A stretch of 64,000 nucleotides of DNA from Cymbidium sinense (GCA_021442155.1 CM038214.1:311767001-311831000); one strand, 5' to 3'. Positions 23,946-36,509 are shown, counted from the first letter of the stretch. Notes: generated from the sequence alone by a model not told the origin. Program-made: numbers and translations.

Positions 23946-26789
23946 GAATAAATATTTCATTAGGAGTAGATATAAAGAATGACCTAATCATATCATAGTT
24001 ATGGTAGCTAAAGAAAATGTCTTCAAGTGACTTTCCCTTGACTATTAGAGATTTGAATACCCTAACCCTAAATTATAATATAATGCCATATATTTGTGGT
24101 GAAATATTTTTAAACATTCCTACCTTAATCTATCCCCCTCTTTCAGAAAAGGGAATAAATGAAAGCAAAAATATATAAAAATACACCTTTAGTTAGGATG
24201 CTTTCAGATGATGTATATGTTGAGGGTGGTCAAATTGAGGAGAGATGTACAATCTTGAAAGATAGAAGTCACCACCATACAATGGACCTAATCAGGCCAA
24301 CAAGGACTCCTAAGGACAATGGGTATGCATATGTACCAATGATTCTTCTCTTACCTTACATGAAAAAGTGAAGTAAGGTTTACTTTAAACCAGGTTCGTT
24401 AAGTCTCATACAGGGGCAAGCCCCCATAGTTAAATACATCTTAAGGAATGAGATAACTTTGGAATACTCTCGATTAAGGTAAATGATCGTTGTCTTCAAA
24501 GATTTCAATGGTTAGAACTATCAATCGATTAGCTTATTTTGGAAGATCAAATGGGATTGATCAAAGAGAGGGTAGTTATTATCGATGCCAAATGAAGATA
24601 AGTAGGAGATGCCCATGATGCTAGGAAACCTAATGACCATCTCATACTATCCTATGGTTGGGCTTTATATTTTTGAAATTGATTTTATTTTTTTGAGTTG
24701 AATTTTTCATTAGAAATTTAGGGCTTATGATTCCATAACACAAGATTATGGAAATGTCTAAGAGGTGAGGATTTATGCTTATGGCCCACAAAGGGGAGAA
24801 GAAATATCAGAACCTAAATCTAGGGAGTTTTGGTGAGGGCTGAAAGCACAACCTAAACTTAAGGCAAAAATGGGTATTTGGTTTGCCTCCATAAGAGAGG
24901 ACAAACCACCCAATTGGTTGGACATATAACTATCTGGGGGTGGCTACCAACTAACTCCGCCTATGGTTTTAAATTCATGTAGGCAAGTCATATGCTTTAT
25001 GCAAGATAGCTAGGCTATTATTTATTTAGAAAGAGACTAAGTCCTTAAGCTTACTCCCTAAAGAGACTAGATAATTTAAGGTTATGCTTCAAATGACCCA
25101 AATATAATGCAATTTAGATTTCATTTTATTTTTATTTTTGGACAATCATTTTTACTCAGCATAATAGGATTCATATGTCTAATGCATGAGAAATGAGATT
25201 ATTGGCCAAAATCAGCGAGAAGGGAGGAGGTGTGTTTCCACCATGGCTCTCAAAGGTCAAGCCAAGTTTCTCTGGCAAAGGTGGAAGCCCTCCAATGAAG
25301 AGTGAAAATAATATGCATATGTGCATGATGTTATAAAAGAAGTACTCATCCAGCTAAGGGGTTGTTAATTCTTTTATCTTAATTTTTAGCCTAAGCTTTA
25401 AGTGATGTTATGAGTTCTTTACTTTAGTTTTGAATTGCTATGTTTGGTAGAAGGTTTATTTTTTTCTAAGAGCCTAATCCACATCCAGGCCATACATAAA
25501 GTAATAAAGTAATTAGGAAAAGGATGCCACTTAATGCACAAGCTAAGCAAATCATCAATCAATTTATAAAGCCAATCGCAAAAGAATAAGAGGCCATTGT
25601 GGTCAGTTACCACTGCACAAACTCAAAAAAACATTTGGTAGATGAGTTCTACCCTTAAACAACCCAGATTACAAATGAATTACATAAAATTAAGCATGGA
25701 ACTTATTGTTATGGGGGTCTTCAAGCTTCATTTCTTCATTCTTATTTTATTCTTTCTTCTTCTTTCTTTATTTCTTCCTTGGTTCCTTCTTTTTGATGGT
25801 TCAAAGGTGGATGCTCCAAAGGCTCCACATGGCGCATAAGATGAGATCTTATGGCCGATGCTCATCCTAAATCCCATAACAATCACTCCAAAATCCTAAT
25901 TGCAAAAATTACATGAAATGGAAAAGGAAATCTCGCTAACACCTGCAAAAACAAACCACACAAATCCTAAGCATGTATATTCAACTTATCACCCCACACA
26001 TGGGTGACTAAGTCCACCTAGCCTATTGGATTATGCTTAGGGTTATAAGCACTTGCATAGAAAAAGCATTTATATTTTTATTTATTACAGCACCCCTTAA
26101 GCACAATCCCTTACAGAAAATAATGATTAGACTAAATCATCCTATCATTCATTCTACGCACATACATCCTAACATCCAGACTAAAATATATATCACAAAA
26201 AAAGCAAGCATCAAACCATGCACAGCCCTAACCTAAAGCTAAAAGTGATGGCTTAGCCTAAAGTGTGTGCTTTAGAGGTTTGTGTGGTATGCTTAGCTAT
26301 GGCTTTAAGATAGATTTTTCTAAGTGTGAAGAATGTTCAACTTAAGGGAGGGTTTCATTTAAGTTATTTAGTCATTTTGGGTTGATTTTATTTTATTTTT
26401 TGATTAGGTTCAAGTGAATCCTACAATTAATTACTAAGTTATAAGAGAGGGAAAGAGAAGAGAACTTCTCTTTCCTTCCCAAACCTAAGTAATTTCTAAA
26501 GTGCATTATGTTTTTGTTTTTTTTGGTGAATATTTTAATTAAGTGTTTTAATTAATCCTAAGTTTAGATAACTTTAAATAATCTTATTCAAAAAGAAAGA
26601 TATTTTAAGATTAGATAAACTAAACTAAATTCACAAAACATACATCACTTCATTTCTTTCCCAACATGTATAACGTGCACATGATTGAGTCCTAAACATA
26701 TCTATACATGTGAATGGGAATGTTTATGTGCATGATGTTTATGGTGCACATATGAATGTATGAAAGGCATAAGTGAGTACGATGCCATT
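23946..26789. other. Unassigned single-copy-looking DNA at the left of the 19.5-kb insertion
   Basis: The composition changes abruptly from satellite to mixed AT-rich sequence. Short ORFs exist (24159-24371 plus, 25419-25613 minus, 25642-25839 plus, 26033-26236 plus), but none shows a recognisable domain or neighbours that support coding. It may be an outer part of the retroelement arm that starts near 26790, or an unrelated insertion. It has no counterpart on the right side, where the minus-strand arm ends at about 43423. Confidence 0.4.
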
Positions 26790-29740
26790 GTTAACTAGAG
26801 GTGTAAGTTACAAGACCTACTTAGGGCTACTTAAACCCTCACAACCTCGGGGTTGTCTAGACTAATATACCACTTTCTTTAAATACAAGCATATGTACAA
26901 AAGAAATGAATGGAAAAGAAAGAATGCAAAAGTTGGTGTTGGTTGATTTATTTTTGTTTATATAATTTATATGTGCAAGCATATGTATCCTTCTTAAAAG
27001 ATGGTATAGGAATGAATAGGATATGGAATTAGGCAAGTGATAGGTTCTTTTCAAATGAGCCATACACCTTGCCAAATCCTATTCAAAACTATACTAAAAG
27101 AGAAGAGAAGGAAGACCTAAGCTAAGCACATCCTTATATTTTACTCACATGCAAATTTATAAATAAGATATAAGTGATGCACTTTCAGTTTTGATAATTG
27201 ATTCATATGTTTCAAAAATAATTTGAATTTAATAGTGATAATAGCCACTCATATTCTTACTTTAGCCAACACATGGAATTTGACATAAAGGAAACATTTT
27301 CATTTTAATTATGTTGGGGAGGAACTAAAGCAATGAAAGCATGTAAACAAATTCACTTTAATTAAATCCTAAAGACAATCTTATGAAATAAGAAATCTTA
27401 AAGTAAATCAAAGTTTATTTAATATGATTTTTTTTTATTTTAAATTTGATTTAATTTTGAAAATGTGAATTAAGTTTGTTGTTCCTAACCCATTCTCACA
27501 TGTGTTTGATATTTTTGTTCAATTTTTAGATGATTAGATTCATTTTATATTTTGATTAGGTTAAGGTATAAATTAAGCATGCTAATTACCCCTTACCTAC
27601 ACCACCTTAGCATACTTAATCAAATAATTATGAGCTAATCAGATGACATAAAACCTCACAAGGAATTTAAATTTGTAATGTACCTAGGAAGTAAAGGGCG
27701 TAATGCAATTTGGCTCATGATTAATGATTAATTAAGCTAAGGGGTTTAACTTAAGTAATTTCAAAACACCCTTCACACATATGAGTTGAATTTTGATTTC
27801 CTTAATTGAACTTAGACTTTTGAGCACCTAAGCATCTACCCCAGGTATATGAATTAAGTTCTGGAAAGTTTTAGAATTTTAAGAAATTAATTAACAGGGT
27901 AATTTGTTAATTAGCCCTCAATTAAAAGAGGATTAAGAAAAGGGGATTTAAGGAATAACTTACGGGAAATGCCACAAAATTATTCTCTAAACCTCCTATT
28001 CACTGAAACGGACCTTAATTAACTTCAACAAAGGGTTAAACCATTATGTTATGGGATAATTAGAAAATGAATTAGCAATTTCCCTAATTGAGCCACCAAT
28101 AAATCCCAAGAAAATTAGGGGAGGCAGAAGTCATCCCCAAAATACACTTAATAAGTTTGAGATTCATCAGTGGATTAATTAGGGACTAATTAATAAATTA
28201 ATATTTCCAATAAAATGCAAAATTAGAGAAAGACAATATTCAAAATCCATTAAAACTAATTTTAGAATATTCTAGATTGAATTATCTTTCAATGGCAATT
28301 TACCGCATATTTTTTTGATTTTTCTTTAGAGAGATATAAATTTTAAAAGTTTAGAAGATTAATTAGTATTATAAATGCCCTAATTAATTCCTTAATCTAA
28401 TCGACCCACACCAGCAGCTGACTCGGATGCACTTTACATGCATCATCCTGTGAGTGGTCACGTAAATGTCATATCGTAGCACCGCGTGGCAGCAGCGCTA
28501 TGCGCTTTAGCCATAACCGTTCGATCAAGGATCTAACGGCTAGGATTTAATACATAATTTTAAAAGGATAAGATAGGATATAAAATAGGATTTAATTTAG
28601 GTCGTCCATCCAAAATGCGTAGATGGACGGCCAGAGATCATCCCTAGTCTTCTTTTAGGAATAATGGAGACCGTCCACTTTCAAAGAGAAGATCTGAGCT
28701 CGGATTGGGATGAAATCTTGCACACACAATATAACCCTAATGGAAAGCACATCTAATGGTCAAAATTCTATGGGATCAAAATTTCTTTCATAAAGCTCCA
28801 CACCACATTGAGTTTAGTGATCAAAAAATGTCATACCTCATTGGAGGTGATCACCGACGCTCGATTCCCTTGGAGGAGCTTCATCTGGTTGAGATGAAGC
28901 TTTGGTAAAAGTTTTAGCTCTTGAGGTTGAGTGGTTAGATTTATAGACCAACCCCTCCTTAGCTTCATTGGGACTTTAGTCTAGGTGAATCCTCCTCGGC
29001 CTTTGGAGCTTGGGAAAGGGCTTGGGCAAGCTCGACTTGACCCTCTGGTGGAGTGTGCAATGTGAATTTGGTTGAGATTGAGTATGGAAAAAGTTGGCAA
29101 ATCCTTGGAGCTCCCCTATTTTTGCTTAAGGAAATTGAGAATGGCCAATTCAAAATCTTTCTAGAGAGCTTAGGAACTCTTGCTAATGACTCCTAACACT
29201 CTCCCTTACTCAATCGATTTAGGCTCTGTTGGAATTGAAATGAATTAGGGGGAATATATCTCCCACTTTGGCAATCAGACACCTAAAACTTCACTTGCCA
29301 TTTTGATCTAATTGACCTTAGGCAGTGGGTTGTTTGACCTGTTAGAGGCTTGGACATGGTCAGTTTCGGCAAGAGAGTGGAATGGTAACTCCCCATGTGC
29401 TTCAAATTGAGTGGGAGCATGATTCCCATGTGCCCAATTTGAGCCATGTGCTCAATTTTGTCCTTGGGTCAAGTTGGGTTGACCCAAACCCATTGGATTG
29501 GGTGCACCATCCTCCATAGGGTTTACTTGACCTATTAGAAAAGTATCAAGTAGGTATGAAGAAGAATTGACCAAATTCACCATGGATTTGACCAAAACAT
29601 TTGTTCTATGGCCTAGGGGTAGAATGGTCATTTGGCTCATTTCTAAATTTGGATATGTTGGGTATGTTGAGAAAATAGGTTTGGCTAAGTTTCATTGGAT
29701 TTGGAGTTCATTTGGTATGGTTTGGCTCATGTTGCCCCAT

Positions 29741-29935
29741 GTAGGTCAACTTGGGTCAAGTTGACCAATTGGTCAAATTGGGTCAAACCAAGGGTTGGGT
29801 CAAGTTCATATGACCATTTAAAATGTTTTGGTGGCTTTGGTTTGATTCAATTTGGTTTAAGTTTGAATTTGGTCCATATGACTTCATTTAGGTCAAATGG
29901 GTCAAGTTGACCAATTTGACCCATTTGACCTATTT
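29741..29935 (+). promoter_or_regulatory. Dense TTGACC/GGTCAA array with palindromes
   Basis: At least ten GGTCAA or TTGACC words occur in under 200 bases. TTGACCAATTGGTCAA (29761-29776) is a perfect 16-base palindrome. GGTCAAATGGGTCAA (29891-29905) and TTGACCCATTTGACC (29916-29930) form perfect 15-base inverted arms around a 10-base spacer. TTGAC(C/T) is the W-box core bound by plant WRKY factors. The wider stretch 29290-30560, and its counterpart 39640-40700 in the other arm, is also rich in this word. Function is inferred only. Confidence 0.45.
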
Positions 29936-30826
29936 GAGCTAGGTCATGGGTAGATTTAGGTTTGGTTAGTCATATGAAATGGATTGGTATCTCTGTTTCC
30001 AATCAATTTTGGTGAAGTTTGAATTTGGCTCAACATGACCCTTTAGGTCATGTTAGGTTCAAGGTCAGTTGGGCTAGGTTAGGTCTAGTTGGCCAATTGA
30101 GGCTTTGGTTAAGTTCAATAAGTGATTTGGAATGAACTTGACCCATTGGTTTCTCTCAATTTAGCTTTGATCAAGTTTTGACACATATTGACTTTTAGGT
30201 CAAGTTGGGTCAACTTGGGTCAAGTGCCAATTAGGCTAGGTTAGGCTCAAATGTTGACTTGGTCAAGTTAAAACATTTGTCACGAATGAACTTAGATCAA
30301 TGGCTTCAATTAATTTGGCCTATGGTGGATTTTGGCTATGTTGGGTTTCATTTTGGCTAAGTGTTGACTTGGTCAACCCTTAGGTTTGATGTGGTTTGAC
30401 CCAATTTGATTGATTGATCATCTCATGATGATTGTTGATCATGATGAGAGGCATAGGTGAGTTTGATTCAATCCAATTTAGTTAGGATTAGAATTTAGCT
30501 CATAAGGGAACTTTAGGTCACTTTGGGTCAAGTGAGCCTAAGTAGGTCAAAGGGCTTGGTCAAAGCTTGATTTGAGTTTGACTGAACTTGTATATGGACT
30601 TATGATTGAAATATAAATCCATTTGCAAGTGGTTTGAGGCCAAATGATTTTTGATTCATTTGACAATTTCATATTCAAAGGAAGAACATGAATGGGATTT
30701 GAGTTTGATTTTTGGAATTGGATTTGATTGTTGATTGAAGTTTGTATTTATATTTGGATTCATGATTGAAGGATTGATTGAATCATGAAGGAAAATCAAG
30801 AGTTTGGCTTGATTTGAAGTTGATTT

Positions 30827-31480
30827 GGCTAAGTTCAAGATCTTGACTTCAAAGGCTTAGGTTGGATTTTAATTTTTGAAATTTGTTTTGATTGTTTGAA
30901 TTTATATTTCATTTATATATGTGAATATAAACGAGAATATAAATGTATCATGAGAAAATTTCATGAATTTAAAATGATTTGATCATGATCTAGGCTAAGT
31001 TCTTAAGAGAAGATTAAGGAACTTAGAAAATATTTTGAATTTTTGAATTTGAATTTTTGAATTCAGTTTGATTGATTTGAATTTATATTTGATTTATATA
31101 TGTGAATATAAATGAGTTATGAAAAAATATCAAGGATTTGAATTGATTTGATCATGATTTTGGATATGTCCTTAAGAGAGAAATTAAAGGCTTAAAAATG
31201 ATTTTGAATTGGTAATTTGAATTTTGGATTTAGTTTAATTGATTTGAATTTATATTTTATTCGTATATGTGAATATAAATGATATTATAAATGAGTTATG
31301 AGAAATTTTTATGAGTTTGGATTGGTTTGATCATGAGTTAGACTAAGTCCTTATGAGAAGACTAAGGACTTAAGAATGATTTGGAATTAGGAATTTCATT
31401 CATGGGTTTCAATCATGGGTTTTAATCATGGATTTCAATCATGTGGTATTTATTTGAGTTTGGAGAACATCAAATAAGAT
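30827..31480 (+). repeat. Internal ~175-bp tandem repeats of the left arm
   Basis: Units begin at GGCTAAGTT/GACTAAGTCC words near 30827, 30992, 31162 and 31342. Each contains TTGATTTGAATTTATATTT-like sequence and a TGATCATGA motif. Equivalent units occur in the right arm on the other strand, with start words near 39152, 39333 and 39498. Confidence 0.6.
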
Positions 31481-31745
31481 TGATTTGGAGTTTGACTTGA
31501 AAGAAGGAAGGTGAGGAGTGGTTCAAGCTAAGGGTAGGCAAATTTTCCTAACACCCCTAAGGCATGACATATTCATATGGCTAACACTTTTAAGTCTCTA
31601 GGGTTAGGTTAAATGTTCACCTAATCACTAGATATATCTTAAGACTAAGGATCCCTTAAAGTCTAAGAGGAGTCCTATGTCTAGGATGGAGGGGTTGTGA
31701 GCTTATTTTAAAAATGAGGTCAACAAAGGGCCCCCAATAGGTGTG

Positions 31746-32085
31746 TGTGACTGACAAGGAACACCACACGTATTGGTGTTGACCGAAATGATCAACAATA
31801 CTGAATGATCACAAGCACTAACAGAGATGATCTACTCCTAACCCAAGGTGCAGAAAGAATCTAGATATTAGTGCAATATGGCTCTACTTTTGTTAAGGAC
31901 ATAAGAGAGGGAAGGAGGAATCCACTAGGGATAGTGTGTGAACCTTCCACTAGGGAAGTAAGTTCAAGTCATCCACAAGGGGATGATAAGTTTGATTTGA
32001 TTTGAGTCTCACTAAGGAGAAATTTCCACTATGGAAATGGGTTGAATTTGTTTCAATTTCTAGATTTGAATTTTGAGATGGACCC
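31746..32085. other. Linker between left arm and Tat copy 2 tail
   Basis: No gene is seen. A short word close to TCCACTAGGGA recurs at 31921, 31948 and 31972 and, in weaker form, at 32007 and 32025, giving a small degenerate tandem array. The linker joins the plus-oriented arm to the tail of the minus-oriented element and may contain the rearrangement breakpoint. Confidence 0.4.
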
Positions 32086-34227
32086 TGTTGGTTTGCAATG
32101 GGTTGCACTGAGTAAGAGCCACGGAGGCTGAGACCTAACTCAAATTTATCAATCCAAAAGGGTAGTCTACTAAACATATAGTAGGACTAGCCAACCAAAG
32201 GGATTTCTTTCGGTATGCAGTAACTATACTAGGAAGAAAGCATAGTAGACTTACATCCTCCAAAGTAGGGACTAGTTGCTAGGGTAATCTATTAGCAAGG
32301 TAATAGATTGAACCCAACTTAGGGCTGACTATTAAGTGAATGTCGTTGGGGGAGTTAGATCAACTCAAAGATAGTGAAGATTAATTTTAGTTTTAGATTT
32401 GTTTTGATGAATTATGTTTATTTGTGATGGATCACACTAAGAAGGAGCTTACATCAGCCTAGACCTATCTCAGATTTACTGAACTAGAGGTAGTAGCTTC
32501 TCGACCGATGGGAGAGCTTTTCGACCAAAGGAGTGCCTTTCAGTTTGAAATGATCAATTCAAGGGAAGAAAATTGGGGACTCACATCTTCCACTACAAAA
32601 TATCACTAGGGTGATCGGTTGCTTTGGGCAACAAATCGAACCTGACCCAGGGCTGCCTATCGATTTGCGACAATCATGCTAAAAAGAATGCATCGTAGTC
32701 TTACATCTTCCAAAGCAAAATGACTGTCAGGGTAACTTGCTTATGGAAAAATAGATTGAACCCGACCAAAGGGTGACTATGGAGTGAGTAATGACTTGGG
32801 GATTTATCTCAACTTAGGTAGTCAGGCAATTCCTATAGGGTGTTCTGCTGACACTGTCCTAAAAAAAGGATGCTTACTTAGGAAAAGGGGCACTTTGGGG
32901 TCTTGAATTCCTAATTCACAAGAGAAAATTTTGTTTGGTTGTTTATCTTGGACCCTATTAGTTTACGAGGGATCAAACATAGAAGGAGCTTATATGTAGA
33001 CTTATCTCATTTAAAACGGAGAATCACATCCGCTAAACAAATTCTCCAACCAAGGTGTGGTTATTGGGAAAGGGGTACTATCTAATCCAAGAGTAACTTA
33101 GGTAGTGTCTAAATAGGGTCGCAAAGGACTTGATCCAAATAGAGTGCCCGCAGGGGATAGGGCCGCTAAGGGCTTAATCCAAAACCCTGAAGAAGATAAC
33201 ATGACTACTCATATATCTAATAGGTATTCGATGTCCAACTCAAGGAGAAAGCGCAGGGACTCACATCTACCAAGAGAGGTGTATCCATCGGGTGAGTCGC
33301 TATCAACATAGTAAACATCAACCAACCTAAGGTGCCTGTTAGTTTGCAACAATCAGCCTAGGAAGAAAGCTCGGGGACTCACATCTTCCTATAGAGCATT
33401 GTAGGATACTATCTTCTGCCCGCCGACCTAGGGCTTAATTATTGAGTGAAAGCCACTAGGGCACTTTTATCAACTCAAATATAGTCAAGAGGAAAGGAGC
33501 ATCTGGGGGACTTATCCTAAACCTCAAATATAAGATCATGATGATTAGTTCAAGAACAAAACTCGAGGACTCACATCTTCTTAAACAAAATCAACATGAT
33601 GTAGCTTACTAACTAGGCAGTGAAGACTACCATACTAATAAGGTGCTCATTGGTTTGCAATGATCAAGTTAGGAGGAAAGCACGAGGACTCACATCTTCC
33701 ATACAAGTGATCACCGGGGTGACATACTAGCAAGGTAGCATGTAGACCCGCCTAGAGAAGCTAATGAGTGAGTGCCACATGAGGCTTCCTCCCACATCAA
33801 AATAGCTTGAGATAAAAGATTTGTGTTTACTTTTGTGCATGTGTCAAAAGGAATAGGATGCCTTTGAGGGACTCTTACACCTACCTTAAACATGCTAGGG
33901 GATTTGATGAAATTATGTCACGGATAAAAAATAGGATTCCCACTAAGAAAGGATGCCGCTTGAGTTTTTTTACACCTAACTTAGTTGTACTAATCAAAAT
34001 AGGATGACTCTCAGGTTCTCTTACACCTATTCTAATAGCATTAAGAGATTGTGTTTATGTTGTGAAAGAGGGATAGCATGCAACTGGGGGACTCTTACAC
34101 CTACCCTAAACACGACACAACGAATTTGCAAGACTAGCAAACAACGCTTTGAAAGAAGAGAAGATTTGATGAATGGAATGAGATTTTTATTCTTTTTATT
34201 AACAATTATTTTCAAAAAAGATTTTTT
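32086..34227 (-). repeat. 3' non-coding iterated tract of Tat copy 2
   Basis: This is the counterpart of 6064-7660, but longer. The GGAAGAAAGC...GACT(T/C)ACATCTTCC motif recurs about seven times, near 32230, 32565, 32690, 33243, 33362, 33556 and 33672. Related phrases (CTCAACTCAAA, GTGAGTGCCAC) recur between them. Copy 1 has about five motifs, so the tract varies in unit number like a minisatellite. The short ORFs here are not genes. Confidence 0.65.
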
Positions 34228-34413
34228 TCATGGGTAATATTTCTTTAGGTAGAGCCCATTAATTGGAAGCATCGGGTGTTCCCCTTTATAATCAATAAGC
34301 TGATAAGATCCTCCTTCGTAAGCCTTCTCTATGACATAGGGGCCTTCCCAAGTGGGTTCAAACATGTCTCCCATATTTCGATGGGCAACAATTGATCTCC
34401 TTAGGATTAACAC
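34228..34413 (-). pseudogene. Integrase C-terminal domain fragment, Tat copy 2
   Basis: The frame reads LILRRSIVAHRNMGDMFEPTWEGPYVIEKAYEGGSY and ends YLKKYYP just before the stop, so the natural end of the polyprotein is probably here. WEGPY with a downstream GGSY is the gypsy integrase C-terminal signature. The copy 1 counterpart is 7676-7861. Confidence 0.78.
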
Positions 34414-34905
34414 AAGTTATCCTACTCAGAAAGACCTGGGGCGGACCAGCTTGATGTGAGCTTGATTCATTTTAGCCTTGTACAACTTAAGGTTCTAGCA
34501 CACCCTTAGGCGACTCTCCTCCAAACCTTCAAGCTCTTCTAACTAGAACTTTACATTATGCTCTATAGTGATCTTGTTACCCAATGCTTTCCTTAATGAC
34601 AGGAGTTGAACTTCTAAAGGTAGAATAGCTTTGGACCCATACATTAAGAAAAATGGGGTACATTGAGTTGGAGTTCGGTATGTGGTGCGGTATGCCCACA
34701 AGGCTTCAACTAATTGCTCGTTCCACTATCGCTTGTTGTCATCAAGGGTTTTCTTCAAGATTTAGATGAGAGTTTTGTTGAATGCTTCTGCTAAGCCATT
34801 TGCTCTGGGGTAGTAGATGGTGGAGTATCTCCAATCTATACCATGTCTTTTGGGAAAGCTATTGATCTTCATGCTTTTGAATACAGTACAATTATCAGAT
34901 ATAAT

Positions 34906-35151
34906 TCATCGAGGCACCCCGAAGCTATATACGATATGGATGCTAAAAAATTGAAGCACATGATGAGCCTTGACCTCATTGAGTGGGATAGCTTCCACCC
35001 ACTTGGAAAAGTAGTCAGTGGTAGCTAAGATTAACCGATGGCACTTAGAAGAAGGAGGATCTATCAGCCCCACTATGTTAGTACCCCAACACTTGAATGG
35101 CCATGAGGCCAATGTAAGATGTAGAATGTTGGGTGGTTGGTGTAGGACCAC
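34906..35151 (-). pseudogene. Integrase catalytic core fragment, Tat copy 2
   Basis: The frame contains LASWPFKCWGTNIVGLIDPP, then ATTDYFSKWVEAIPL and IVYSFGVPR. This is a clear gypsy integrase core, better kept than copy 1. The first catalytic Asp position in GTNIVG is Asn, as in copy 1, so the shared change predates their divergence or reflects common descent from a dead template. Confidence 0.82.
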
Positions 35152-35409
35152 ACCGTGTATTTGACATTAGTGGCATCGCCTAGCCATATCCATGCAATCT
35201 CTGATCATCGACGGCTAGTAGTATCCTAGTCTGTTGATCTTTGCTTTCATCTTCGGACCATAATGGTTGGCTCTATATAATCTTGAGTGTACCTCGATCA
35301 CAATGTTATGGGCTTCGTGCTTATCTAAACAACATAACCACATATGATTGAAAGACCTCCAGTACCATACACCATTCAGAAGAGCGTAGGAAAGTGCTCT
35401 TAGCTTCAT
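35150..35409 (-). pseudogene. Integrase zinc-binding domain fragment, Tat copy 2
   Basis: The frame at 35215-35409 reads LCCLDKHEAHNIVIEVHSRLYRANHYG and KINRLGYY; the Cys-pair motif continues toward 35170. The domain matches copy 1 in order. The first Cys-Gly of the usual CGxH is lost (LYRAN), so zinc binding would be impaired. Confidence 0.72.
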
Positions 35410-35430
35410 TTGATGGGCTTGGGACTTCCC

Positions 35431-36030
35431 TTATGGTAGTTTGCCTTTATTTAGGTAATCTATGAATGGTTGCCTCCAATCTAACTCCTCGTCCTTCTTG
35501 AAAATGGTAGCCTCCCCATCAAGAGAGTACTTTTTGATTAGTTCAATATCAATAAGGGATAACACTTGTCTATTTTGGACCTTTAATGATATGGACTCAT
35601 CCTCCACATATGCCAACTCTTTTGCAAGCTTGGCTAAAGCATACGCTATGGAATTCTCTCCTCAAGGAATCTTATAAATGGTAACCTCTAGGATTTGGGC
35701 TAATAACTCAATGGTGTACTTGTCATAGTGATGGAGCTTGGGCTTTATAACCTTATAAGACCCAACGATTTGGTTGGTAACTAGAGAATTGTCAAAGATG
35801 TTGATGTTCTGGTTGCTAAGAGTAATGACTAACTCCAGGCCAGCAATCAAAGACTCATATTCGGCTTCATTTTTGGTGTAAGGATTGGACAAATGATATG
35901 ATAATCTCATCACATCACGGTATGGAATTAAGAGAATTATTCCTACCACTACTTTTTTTGAAATAGTAGATTATGATTCTTCTCTAAGAGGAAGCTGCAT
36001 CATCAAAGTACATCTTCTAGTAATGAATGC
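35431..36030 (-). pseudogene. Second (archaeal-type) RNase H, Tat copy 2
   Basis: Frames 35662-35949 and 35431-35616 cover the domain. MYFDDAA lies just upstream near 36010, then TKNEAEYESLIAGLE (catalytic Glu kept), NINIFDNSLVTNQIVGSYKV (the expected Asp in the FGDS motif is shifted to FDNS), and SIAYALAKLA, where the last catalytic Asp is Tyr as in copy 1. DEELDWRQPFIDYLNKGKLP is the linker to integrase. Placement downstream of a first RNase H supports the Tat lineage. Confidence 0.8.
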
Positions 36031-36222
36031 TAGTATCCCCTAAGTTCATGATTTGTTCATTAGGGAGATCATCACTAAGAGGAGAGTCCGTAGGAAGTGG
36101 GTGTGCTACTAAGAAATCTATTAGCTCTTGTCCTTTCACTGCATGGAGGGATACGAAGGTAATGTCAAACTGGGAGAGGATCATGGACCATCATGCCAAC
36201 CATCTAAATAAGATCAGACGTG

Positions 36223-36507
36223 TCATGAGATATTATAGTGGATTGATCCTAGATATTTAGTCACTTTATGAGGAAGCATGTAGTGTTGTAGCTTATGGGA
36301 TGCAAAGATTAAAGCTAAGCAATGCTTCTCAATGGGTGGATAATTAGCTTGAGCAAGGATTAGATGACAGTTGAGGTAGAATAGTATATTTTCTTTTCCG
36401 TCATCATTAGCTTGGGCCAATAAAGCACCAAGGGAGTCATCTAATACATCAGTGTAAAGTGTGAGTAGCTTACTCGGGATAGGGGCTAGTAGAACCGGTG
36501 GCATCAT
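36223..36507 (-). pseudogene. RT-associated RNase H fragment, Tat copy 2
   Basis: The 94-residue frame has LTLYTDVLDDSLGALLAQ, ENILFYLNCHL, ANYPPIEKHCLALIFASHKL and QHYMLPHKV. This is the gypsy RNase H after RT and is longer and cleaner than the copy 1 fragment (9630-9869). Confidence 0.82.
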
Positions 36508-36509
36508 CA

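Larger units (their letters stand above)
26790..31745 (+). repeat. Left arm of an inverted repeat (gypsy LTR/leader-like)
   Basis: This segment is homologous, in reverse complement, to 38800-43423. Anchors are an identical 22-mer (27227-27248 against the complement of 43158-43179), a 15-mer (28832-28846 against the complement of 41493-41507), and a gap-tolerant match of 31596-31626 with the complement of 38897-38926 that carries on into the protease border. It has no long ORF. It holds a TTGACC-rich stretch and about 175-bp internal tandem repeats. Because its partner directly precedes the Tat pol, I infer a diverged LTR and leader, here plus-strand. Confidence 0.65.

Noticed and set aside
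24159..24371. 70-residue plus-strand ORF
   Set aside because: No recognisable domain or homologous frame elsewhere in the window, and it lies in non-genic sequence. I could not support a gene.
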